From Bacillota bacterium (GTDB lineage: Bacteria; Bacillota; Clostridia; Acetivibrionales; DTU013), in NCBI GenBank assembly GCA_023411645.1, contig JAEYON010000163.1, positions 1 through 5,577 on the forward strand: 5,577 bases of DNA, given 5' to 3'. The notes under the pieces are model-generated. The model was given only the letters and a program-made list of their open reading frames with translations, was not told where the DNA came from and ran no database searches. Below, in pieces: positions 1-5,550 of this stretch. Numbering within the stretch: position 1 is the first letter of the stretch; each line of letters begins with the position of its first letter. The translations under genes and the position numbers were made by a program.

Positions 1-1061
1 TTGTCAGCCCTGAGCTTACACCTACGTTATATAAGATGATAAATGAGGGCTTTGTTTTCAAGAACTTTTATAATCCTGTCTGGTGGGTCAGCACCTCCGA
101 CGGAGAATACGTAGCTTGTACCGGCCTCATACCAAAAGGCGGCGTATGGAGCTTTTATAAGTCTTCCAGCAACTATATGCCCTTTGTTATGGGTAATCAG
201 TTCAAAAAGCTGGGATATGTCACAAAGGCCTGGCACAATCACACTTATGATTATTACAGGCGCGATCTCTCCCATCCCAATATGGGTTACGATTACAAAG
301 GTGTGGGAAATGGGCTTGAGGTGAAGACGACCTGGCCGGAATCCGATCTGGAGATGATCGACGTAACCGTGGGCGAATACATTGACCAGCAGCCATTTCA
401 TGCCTATTACATGACAGTCAGCGGACATATGAATTACAATTTTGGCGGGAATCAGATGGCAAAAAAGAATAAATCCTATGTAGAGGATCTGCCTCTCTCG
501 GATCCCTGTAAAGCATATATTGCCTGCAATCTGGAGCTGGAGTTTGCACTGGCATCGCTGATGGAAAAGCTTGAGGCAGCAGGGATTGCCGAAAATACGG
601 TAATTGTTCTGAGTGCGGACCATTATCCGTATGGACTAGACAAGAAATACCTGGATGAACTAGCAGGACACGAAGTCGAAAAGAACTTCGAGCTGTATAG
701 AAGCTCGCTGATCCTGTACAAAAAGGGTATGGAGCCTGTTATCGTCGAAAAGCCATGCGCCAGTCTGGATATTATACCTACATTGTCGAACCTGTTCGGT
801 CTGGACTATGATTCGCGGCTTTTAATGGGCAGCGACATTCTTTCGGATTCTCCTGCGCTGACCATATTCTCCAACCGCAGTTGGATTACAGATCGTGCAA
901 TGTATAATTCAACCACCGGAAAGGCTACCTTCCTGGACGGCACGGAAACTGACAAGGAATATGTGAAAAAGATCAACAAAGTGGTTGCTGATAAATTTAA
1001 ATATTCTCAAAAAATCCTTGAAACAGACTATTATGGTAAAATTTTTAAGAATGATGAGTAA
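1..1061 (+). CDS. LTA synthase / phosphoglycerol transferase family protein (alkaline phosphatase/sulfatase fold), 5'-truncated
   Basis: This is the C-terminal part of a membrane-anchored enzyme that probably moves phosphoglycerol from phosphatidylglycerol onto a cell-surface polymer such as lipoteichoic acid, acting outside the membrane. The frame is open to the window edge (codons begin at base 3) and conserved residues (PELTPTLYK) precede the first ATG at 36, so that ATG is internal. Numbering from it, the VSTSDGEY motif carries the likely nucleophile Thr20. RRD near 75-77 and His131 (SGHMNY) match substrate-site positions of the family, and Asp195-His196 (SADHYPY) are metal ligands. The missing part should hold about five membrane helices and the remaining metal-binding Glu. 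The stop is TAA at 1059-1061. The gene converges on mobA and overlaps its end by 17 bases, so it has no evident link to the molybdenum operon. The fold and catalytic residues are clear; the exact acceptor polymer is not. Confidence 0.9.
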   Translation, partial: VSPELTPTLYKMINEGFVFKNFYNPVWWVSTSDGEYVACTGLIPKGGVWSFYKSSSNYMPFVMGNQFKKLGYVTKAWHNHTYDYYRRDLSHPNMGYDYKGVGNGLEVKTTWPESDLEMIDVTVGEYIDQQPFHAYYMTVSGHMNYNFGGNQMAKKNKSYVEDLPLSDPCKAYIACNLELEFALASLMEKLEAAGIAENTVIVLSADHYPYGLDKKYLDELAGHEVEKNFELYRSSLILYKKGMEPVIVEKPCASLDIIPTLSNLFGLDYDSRLLMGSDILSDSPALTIFSNRSWITDRAMYNSTTGKATFLDGTETDKEYVKKINKVVADKFKYSQKILETDYYGKIFKNDE

Positions 1062-1683
1062 TATTTGCTCTTTCCTTATTCTGATTGGATAGTATTGTTT
1101 CATAATCCAAAGGAGTATTTATGTTGCAAAAGGTATTCAACGATAGCTGCTCAGCCTGTCCTTTCTTTTTTATGTCAAGATAGCTGATTTTTATAAATTG
1201 ATAAAAACCGGTAACCTTTCCGGTACCGTTTTTCAAATAGCTTTCAATAGCCGGAAGGCATGTCTTTCGGTAAAATGCACACAGGGGCTCAGGACGGTCA
1301 TTGATTCGCGGAACGACAGCGTCAAAATCCTGTTGTTCCCTTATCAAGGCCTCGACAATTTCAGGCCCCCAAAAAGGCATATCACAGGCCGTGATAAAGG
1401 ACCATTCAAAATTTGTTGACTTAAGACCCGCATGAATACCTGCCAACGGACCGGATCCCGGATACTCATCTGAAACCTCTCTAATTCCGCAGGTGTTGAA
1501 TCCTGAAATATGATATTTCCCAGGAGTATCGGTTACGAGGATTACTTCATCAAACAGTTCATGAAGTTTTTCAATAGAGTGGACAAGGAGAGATTTATTA
1601 TGATATTGGAGCATTGCCTTGTCTGTTCCCATACGGGTGCTTTTCCCACCTGCAAGTACGATGCCGGATGCCTTGTAAGTCAT
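1045..1683 (-). CDS. mobA: Molybdenum cofactor guanylyltransferase MobA
   Basis: MobA transfers GMP from GTP to molybdenum-molybdopterin in the cytoplasm, giving the guanine dinucleotide cofactor used by DMSO-reductase-family enzymes such as formate dehydrogenase and nitrate reductase. The 212-residue protein has the usual family length. It shows the nucleotide-binding signature LAGGKSTRMGTDKA (10-23), EYPGSGPLAGI (74-83), the metal-binding Asp101 in ACDMPF, RPEPLCAFY (130-138) and the C-terminal NINTPLDY (187-194). I chose ATG at 1683 over an in-frame GTG at 1692, because the Shine-Dalgarno sequence GAGGTGAG lies 4 bases before the ATG and would overlap the GTG. The gene is the last of the operon, 20 bases after the NTPase stop. 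Its final 17 bases overlap the end of the convergent sulfatase-fold gene. Family assignment is very secure. Whether the organism loads Mo or W cannot be told from this gene. Confidence 0.95.
   Translation of the reverse strand: MTYKASGIVLAGGKSTRMGTDKAMLQYHNKSLLVHSIEKLHELFDEVILVTDTPGKYHISGFNTCGIREVSDEYPGSGPLAGIHAGLKSTNFEWSFITACDMPFWGPEIVEALIREQQDFDAVVPRINDRPEPLCAFYRKTCLPAIESYLKNGTGKVTGFYQFIKISYLDIKKKGQAEQLSLNTFCNINTPLDYETILSNQNKERANITHHS
1203..1233. terminator. Possible bidirectional terminator-like hairpin inside mobA
   Basis: A-run, GC-rich arms and T-run form an imperfect stem of about 12 pairs: 1203-1208 with 1228-1233, 1210-1213 with 1224-1227 and 1215-1216 with 1222-1223, bulging C1209 and A1214 and leaving a five-base loop. 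On the plus strand it ends in five T, about 140 bases after the sulfatase-fold gene's stop, where no other terminator is visible. It also lies within the mobA coding region (residues about 151-160), so it would cut some mobA messages short if active on that strand. Confidence 0.28.
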
Positions 1684-1687
1684 TTTT

Positions 1688-1695
1688 CTCACCTC
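1688..1695 (-). promoter_or_regulatory. Shine-Dalgarno site that fixes the mobA start
   Basis: Read on the minus strand this is GAGGTGAG, a seven-base match (GAGGTGA) to the 16S rRNA anti-SD, with four A residues before ATG at 1683. The upstream in-frame GTG (1690-1692) lies inside the site, so it is unlikely to be the start. Confidence 0.8.
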
Positions 1696-1703
1696 GCAAC
1701 AAT

Positions 1704-2285
1704 CTAATATATCGGGATTTGCTTTAAAAAAGCTGTGATTTCTGCTTTAATCAAGAAAGAATTGGACTCATTCAGCTCCAGCACCTTGGTATCCAGCCTC
1801 TTTGCTATTCGCGCGGTCAACTCCCCGGCATCTTTTTGCAGTACACCCAGAATGCGTATATCGGAATCCAATAATTTCTCTAATATCATCAAATAACTCT
1901 TCGCTGATTGCTCGAAGCGGCCGATCTCATCAATTATCACTATAGGCTTTTTACTTTTCAGTGCATTTTCTAAAATAGCCGAGCCCGTCAAATCGAATAC
2001 TTCCGGGTTTTTTCTGCAAACACCTGAGGCGTCTTTGCAGAAAAATATTGTGCTGCTGACAGACTTCATAAACTCCTTTGAAATGTTTTGCATATGAACC
2101 TCTAGCGTATAGCTTTCCGTTGATGATAGCTCTACCATCCTGAATGCGCACCCATTATCTGATGGCATGTAGATGCGCTGTGTAAAGAAGCCGTCCGCCG
2201 AGTATCTGTACTGCTCAATCATCTCCTTGAGCAGACTGGATTTTCCTATCCTTTTTTTGCCAGTGATGAATAAATTTACCGCCAC
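1704..2285 (-). CDS. THEP1-like P-loop nucleoside-triphosphatase (NTPase_1 / DUF265 type), role unknown
   Basis: This is a cytoplasmic P-loop protein of 193 residues, close to the usual size of THEP1-type NTPases, which hydrolyse NTPs in vitro without an agreed cellular role. The Walker A motif is GKKRIGKSS (9-17) and a Walker B type strand IVIIDEIGRFE spans 115-125. DGFFTQRIY (31-39) matches the family's post-Walker A segment where a Gly-Phe-x-Thr pattern is common. There is no signal peptide or membrane segment. The start is GTG at 2285, supported by GGAGG seven bases upstream (2293-2297). It lies 45 bases after the binding-protein gene and 20 before mobA, inside the operon. That position suggests a job in molybdenum/tungsten cofactor handling, for example a MobB-like GTPase partner of MobA, but no sequence feature proves this. 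MobB itself is a different P-loop family. Confidence 0.82.
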   Translation of the reverse strand: MAVNLFITGKKRIGKSSLLKEMIEQYRYSADGFFTQRIYMPSDNGCAFRMVELSSTESYTLEVHMQNISKEFMKSVSSTIFFCKDASGVCRKNPEVFDLTGSAILENALKSKKPIVIIDEIGRFEQSAKSYLMILEKLLDSDIRILGVLQKDAGELTARIAKRLDTKVLELNESNSFLIKAEITAFLKQIPIY

Positions 2286-2330
2286 TGATTTTCCTCCGCT
2301 TTTTCGTCTGATGACCTGTATTGAAATTTC

Positions 2331-3422
2331 TTATTTCCGCTCGGATAATTCCAGAAGTACATTCATGTCTTCGTCACTAGGTTCATACGAATAAAAAAGC
2401 TTAAAATAACGCTGAATCTCTTTTCGTAAATTCATTTCATAAACATCCGGATACAATAGATTTGCCAACCATTTGATGCCTATCAACCGATTTACGGATG
2501 GCGGCCGGTTCAACCAGTCATATGGAGCAAACGGTATTTCATAGACCATCCCATTTTTTACAGCATCAATGTTTTCCCAGGAGCCTGAGGTTATCTCGTT
2601 ATAGAGCTGATGCTTACCGTCCCCATCGGTACTTATGATGATCATATCTGCATCCCATGCCAGTATTTGCTCCAGGGAAACCTGTATCCTTCTCGAACCT
2701 TTGTCTAAGGCTCTGTCTGCCACATTCACTGCGCCGGCAAGACTTAAGGCTTCGGTATTCAACGTATTCCCGGTTTCTGTTTCAAGACCCTTTACGCCTT
2801 CTGCATAATAATACGTAACACGCTGATTTTCAGGGATAATACCAATTGCTCCACGTACTTCACTTAATGCTTCTGAGGCATAGTCGGCCAAATCCTTAGC
2901 TCTTTCACCGACATTGAGAATATCGCCCAGAAATTCATATGCGTCGGCCGTTTTTTCAAGACTTCCGTCTACCATGATCACAGGGATGCGTAGCTGCTGC
3001 GCAATAGCGTTAGCATCATTGATGTAAGCTTCACTTACATCTCCCATGTTAATAATAAGGTCGGGTTCTGTTTTAAGGATCTCCTCCATATTCCCATTAA
3101 GCTTAGTGCCCTTCCATGAGCCAAGTACCGGAAGGTAATGGTATTGTGAATCAATATATACCTTTTCCGTATCGGACAGAGCACTATTCCAGCCGGCAAG
3201 CTTTTCGGGAGCCAGTGTATATAGAAGAATCGTACCAATAGCACCTGTAGCATATACTTTATTGACCCGGTCGGGTATTTCTACGGCTCTGCCTGCCATA
3301 TCGGTGACAGTACGTGTGCCTGATGCGGCTTCAGCGTCAGTTTGACGGGTACTACAGCCCGATAGCTGTTGAACAAATAATACAAGTATTATCATAATTG
3401 CTATTCTTCTCTGTGTCTTCAT
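2331..3422 (-). CDS. ABC transporter substrate-binding lipoprotein, TroA/BtuF-like fold; probable molybdate or tungstate binder (MolA-like)
   Basis: This is the extracellular receptor of the importer encoded upstream. The 363-residue precursor has a basic N-terminus (KTQRR), a hydrophobic stretch at 7-19 and the lipobox LSGC, with Cys23 as the lipidated residue. The mature part follows the class III binding-protein plan: an N-lobe starting TVTDMAGRAVEIPDRV (38-53), VYATG and the NMEEILKTEPDLII segment (111-124), a linking helix near 155-190, then a C-lobe with SLEQILAWDADMIII (249-263). The segment PYDWLNRPPSVNRLIG (300-315) is typical of a subgroup that includes MolA-type as well as siderophore-type proteins. 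ATG at 3422 is preceded by GAGGA with eight bases spacing. It follows the ATPase by 41 bases. A general tool would probably call this an iron receptor. Molybdate/tungstate is inferred from co-transcription with mobA and from the leader RNA; ligand residues cannot be assigned without a structure alignment. Confidence 0.9.
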   Translation of the reverse strand: MKTQRRIAIMIILVLFVQQLSGCSTRQTDAEAASGTRTVTDMAGRAVEIPDRVNKVYATGAIGTILLYTLAPEKLAGWNSALSDTEKVYIDSQYHYLPVLGSWKGTKLNGNMEEILKTEPDLIINMGDVSEAYINDANAIAQQLRIPVIMVDGSLEKTADAYEFLGDILNVGERAKDLADYASEALSEVRGAIGIIPENQRVTYYYAEGVKGLETETGNTLNTEALSLAGAVNVADRALDKGSRRIQVSLEQILAWDADMIIISTDGDGKHQLYNEITSGSWENIDAVKNGMVYEIPFAPYDWLNRPPSVNRLIGIKWLANLLYPDVYEMNLRKEIQRYFKLFYSYEPSDEDMNVLLELSERK

Positions 3423-3463
3423 TATAAATATCCTCTTGTCTCATATTATTGGCGGACTTTTTA

Positions 3464-4240
3464 TTATAGCGGCACACATACCTTTGTATGCCTTTCTTCC
3501 TCCAGCAATACATCCGCCACTTTTACATGAATCCCGTAAAGCATCCTTAAGCTTTCGCTGTTTATTACGTCCCAGGATAACCCTGTTGCGACAACTGTTC
3601 CGTCCCTCATGAGCGCTGCTTTTGTGGAATAACGCAGCGCATAATCGGGTACATGGGAAGATACTAATATTCCCATGCCATTTCTTGCAAGTCGGCTGAT
3701 ATGATCCAATACCATATGTTGATTACTATAATCCAGATTTGACGTAGGTTCATCCATAATCAGAAACTCAGGCTGCTGTGCCAATGCTCTGGCAATTAGA
3801 ACAAGCTGCCTTTCCCCACCGCTTATAGCAGTATAATTTCTGTTCTTCAAATGATTGATACCCAAGGTTTCCAACGCATTACATGTTATGTTCAGATCCT
3901 CCCGTGACGGAACGGTGAAACTGTTCAGGTAGGGAGTCCTTCCCATTAGCACTACCTCAAGAACCGAAAAAGCAAATGGTGGGGTATGATCCTGAGGTAC
4001 ATAGCCGATATGGGCGGCCAGCTTTTTTTGCGGCCATGCAGAAATATCTATGTTGTCTAAAAGGATACGTCCCTGCAATGGTCTCAATATCCCGAGCATA
4101 ATTTTCAGTAACGTAGTTTTTCCAGAGCCATTGGGCCCTAATAAAAAAAGGACTTCTCCGGTTTCTACCGACAGTGAGGCGCTATTGAGGACCGGCTTTC
4201 CTTCATAGGAAAAGGTCAATTTCTCGGCATCTAATCTCAT
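3464..4240 (-). CDS. ABC transporter ATP-binding protein, FecE/BtuD/MolC family
   Basis: This is the cytoplasmic ATPase that powers the importer, acting as a dimer beneath two permease copies. All ABC motifs are intact in its 258 residues: Walker A GPNGSGKTT (35-43), Q-loop GYVPQDH with Gln83, signature SGGERQ (140-145), Walker B FLIMDEP (159-165), D-loop SNLD (167-170) and switch His196 in LVSSH. The VPQDHTPPFAF and VVLMGRTPYL segments are characteristic of the type II importer (iron-chelate/B12/molybdate) ATPases. Its ATG overlaps the permease stop as ATGA, so the two are translationally coupled. An excellent Shine-Dalgarno sequence, AAGGAGG (4249-4255), lies eight bases upstream, inside the last permease codons. 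The substrate is set by the permease and the receptor, not by this subunit. The name MolC would be inference from context. Confidence 0.95.
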   Translation of the reverse strand: MRLDAEKLTFSYEGKPVLNSASLSVETGEVLFLLGPNGSGKTTLLKIMLGILRPLQGRILLDNIDISAWPQKKLAAHIGYVPQDHTPPFAFSVLEVVLMGRTPYLNSFTVPSREDLNITCNALETLGINHLKNRNYTAISGGERQLVLIARALAQQPEFLIMDEPTSNLDYSNQHMVLDHISRLARNGMGILVSSHVPDYALRYSTKAALMRDGTVVATGLSWDVINSESLRMLYGIHVKVADVLLEEERHTKVCVPL

Positions 4241-5268
4241 TTATATGACCTCCTTGGACGTGCAAGCAAATAGATGTAAAAAGGCGCGCCGATCAGCGAG
4301 GTCAAGACCCCGAGAGGCACTTCAACAGGGAAAAGTACGCGTGATATAGTATCTACTGCCAGCAGAAAGGCGGCGCCAATAAAAAAGGAGGCGGGCAGGA
4401 GCCTCTGGTAACCCGGACCTACGAGCATTCTGGCCAGATGGGGGACAATCAGACCGACCCAGCCTATCACACCTGTTATTGCCACGGAAGATCCAGTCAG
4501 CAGGGTGGAGAAGAGTATAACGAACAATCTTGTTCTTCTTGTGTTAACACCAAGTGTTTGTGCTTCGTCATCGCCAAAGGTCAAAACATTGAGATTCCAT
4601 CGCATTAGGTATAGGGCAATCAATGAAATCAAACAGGTAACGGCGAGGAACAAAACATCTCCCATTCTTACAGAGCTCAAACTTCCTAAAAGCCAGAAGG
4701 AAATTGCAGGAAGCTTATTATACGGATCCGCTGTGTATTTGACCAGCGAAACCAGAGAGTTGAACACCGAGCCTGTTAGTAAACCTGTCAGAACCAGGAT
4801 AATCACCCGATTACTCTGCCTTATTCTTGAGCTGATTATGCAGGTGATACTGACGGCTGCCAGTCCGGATAAAAATGATATGATCTGAATGGGCAGTACA
4901 TTCCAGGACATAAGTATGGCAATTGCAGCACCAAAGGAAGCACCTGCTGTTGCACCGAGAATGTCCGGTGAGGTCAGCGGATTGTTGAAAATCCCCTGAT
5001 AGGAAGAGCCCGCAACCGATAAGGCGCCTCCTACCATAATAGCGGCCAGGATCCTTGGTAAGCGCATTTCAAGAATTACCGTTTCCATTACTGAAGGAAG
5101 CCCATGGTCTAATGCGGCTATTCTACCCACTAGAACAGATATCAAATCTTTTAGCGAAATAGGATATCTTCCGAGTGTAAGTGAAATAACACCCAGCAGA
5201 AATGGTAAAATAATCAAAACCCAGGTTTTATGGGCTTTTATGAACTGAACAACCGTATTTCTAATCAA
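4237..5268 (-). CDS. ABC transporter permease, FecCD/BtuC/MolB family; probable molybdate or tungstate importer
   Basis: This is an integral membrane subunit that forms the translocation channel as a homodimer. From TTG at 5268 it has 343 residues, the family's normal size, and about ten membrane helices beginning at residues 15-32. Family motifs include ALSVAGSSYQGIFNNPL (82-98) followed by SPDILG, FWLLGSL (191-197), the ATPase-contacting GWVGLIVPHLAR (269-280) and PLGVLTSLIGAPFYIYLL (318-335). The frame stays open upstream to an ATG at 5349, but the 27 extra residues (starting MLCDLGKQTHG) do not resemble a permease and would be coded by the structured leader. AGGAG seven bases before the TTG supports the later start. 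It is the first operon gene and is controlled by that leader. Substrate assignment to molybdate/tungstate, not iron or B12, rests on the leader and mobA. Confidence 0.92.
   Translation of the reverse strand: MIRNTVVQFIKAHKTWVLIILPFLLGVISLTLGRYPISLKDLISVLVGRIAALDHGLPSVMETVILEMRLPRILAAIMVGGALSVAGSSYQGIFNNPLTSPDILGATAGASFGAAIAILMSWNVLPIQIISFLSGLAAVSITCIISSRIRQSNRVIILVLTGLLTGSVFNSLVSLVKYTADPYNKLPAISFWLLGSLSSVRMGDVLFLAVTCLISLIALYLMRWNLNVLTFGDDEAQTLGVNTRRTRLFVILFSTLLTGSSVAITGVIGWVGLIVPHLARMLVGPGYQRLLPASFFIGAAFLLAVDTISRVLFPVEVPLGVLTSLIGAPFYIYLLARPRRSYK
4249..4255 (-). promoter_or_regulatory. Shine-Dalgarno site of the ATPase gene, embedded in the permease 3' end
   Basis: The minus strand reads AAGGAGG, a full consensus site eight bases before ATG at 4240, while also encoding the Arg-rich C-terminus (RPRRSYK) of the permease. 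Together with the ATGA stop/start overlap it points to coupled translation, so repression of the permease by the leader would also lower ATPase output. Confidence 0.8.
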
Positions 5269-5272
5269 TTCG

Positions 5273-5380
5273 CATCTCCTTTTCAAATGTGAAGGCAACA
5301 GGATTTCTCCTGCTACCCCGTGGGTTTGTTTACCCAGGTCGCACAGCATAGCTCCCCTTAGCTGCTTAGACTCGGAGACA
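5273..5380 (-). promoter_or_regulatory. Structured leader, probable Moco-type (molybdenum/tungsten cofactor) riboswitch
   Basis: The leader folds, by eye, into a closing helix P1 joining 5374-5380 to 5273-5279 (five Watson-Crick pairs plus two G-U) and three local hairpins. The strongest is a ten-pair stem, 5308-5317 with 5294-5303, capped by a GAAA tetraloop (GNRA class). Another pairs UGGGU at 5332-5336 with ACCCA at 5321-5325, extended by two pairs past a bulged C. A third pairs GCAGC at 5361-5365 with GCUGU at 5343-5347. The CUCCGAG start, the GNRA-capped stem and P1 hiding the Shine-Dalgarno site resemble the Moco RNA motif (Rfam RF01055) as I recall it. Downstream mobA is a cofactor-synthesis gene, and an ABC importer is a known type of Moco RNA target. 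There is no terminator hairpin, so control is predicted to be translational. That this is a structured leader is well supported; the Moco identity is likely but not proven, and a Mo- versus W-cofactor (Tuco) form cannot be separated here. Confidence 0.65.
5275..5281 (-). promoter_or_regulatory. Shine-Dalgarno site of the permease gene, paired within leader helix P1
   Basis: The minus strand reads AAGGAGA and is spaced six bases from the TTG start at 5268. Bases 5275-5279 (GGAGA) can pair exactly with UCUCC at 5374-5378 at the other end of the leader, so the site would be hidden when the aptamer's closing helix forms. Confidence 0.7.
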
Positions 5381-5391
5381 TACTTTTTGTG

Positions 5392-5420
5392 ATTATAACA
5401 CAGTCAAAACTGTACTTCAA
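5392..5420 (-). promoter_or_regulatory. Sigma-A type promoter of the transporter-mobA operon
   Basis: On the minus strand there is a perfect -10 TATAAT (5392-5397), preceded by TGT as an extended -10, and a -35 TTGAAG (5415-5420) 17 bases upstream. Transcription should begin near 5384-5386, five or so bases before helix P1 of the leader. This gives an untranslated leader of about 117 bases that is almost wholly riboswitch. Confidence 0.85.
5400..5413. promoter_or_regulatory. Inverted repeat in the promoter spacer, possible operator
   Basis: The sequence ACAGT-CAAA-ACTGT is a perfect 5+5 dyad lying between the -35 and -10 boxes. A repressor bound here would block polymerase. It does not look like the enterobacterial ModE site, and a five-base arm can occur by chance, so this is only a candidate. 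Confidence 0.3.
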
Positions 5421-5457
5421 TCAACCACCGATCCCCCAATTTGATACATAACAGGTG

Positions 5458-5483
5458 AAAAAACCTGAAAAAGTGATAAAAAA
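5458..5483. other. Three A-tracts phased at 10 bases, probable curved DNA
   Basis: Runs of A on the plus strand at 5458-5463, 5468-5472 and 5478-5483 start exactly 10 bases apart, about one helical turn, which favours intrinsic bending. They lie 38 bases or more upstream of the -35 box, a position where curved DNA can aid promoter activity. Confidence 0.5.
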
Positions 5484-5506
5484 GAAGTAACATGCAAATA
5501 ACAAAT

Positions 5507-5524
5507 CATTATTCCGCATTATTC
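5507..5524. repeat. Short direct repeat CATTATTC x2
   Basis: Two copies of CATTATTC begin at 5507 and 5517, one helical turn apart, separated by CG. They lie more than 85 bases upstream of the operon's -35 box. This could be a regulator site or chance in AT-rich DNA. Confidence 0.25.
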
Positions 5525-5550
5525 GACTATGATAAGTTTTACTGATAATC

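Noticed and set aside
27..623. Long minus-strand open frame opposite the sulfatase-fold gene
   Set aside because: It is antisense to a well-conserved catalytic domain, its peptide resembles no family I know, and no good Shine-Dalgarno precedes it. It is a shadow frame.
1112..1182. Plus-strand AAAGGAG followed by ATG and a 20-codon frame
   Set aside because: The site has good-looking spacing (SD at about 1110-1116, ATG at 1122) but the peptide is very short and lies antisense to conserved mobA codons (FCNINTP region). Chance is more likely.
4505..4888. 127-codon plus-strand open frame opposite the permease
   Set aside because: The permease frame carries unmistakable family motifs over this stretch; the plus-strand peptide has no recognisable feature and is a shadow.
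5285..5320. Cobalamin riboswitch B12-box-like string (GCAGGAGA)
   Set aside because: The rest of the cobalamin core is missing and the string is part of a simple GAAA-capped hairpin. The leader is also much shorter than a B12 riboswitch, and the operon ends in mobA, not a corrinoid gene.
5452..5467. Hairpin CAGGT-N6-ACCTG as a terminator of an upstream gene
   Set aside because: The stem is only five pairs and is not followed by a T-run on either strand (A-run on plus, TTATG on minus). Its loop and flanks are better explained by the phased A-tracts.
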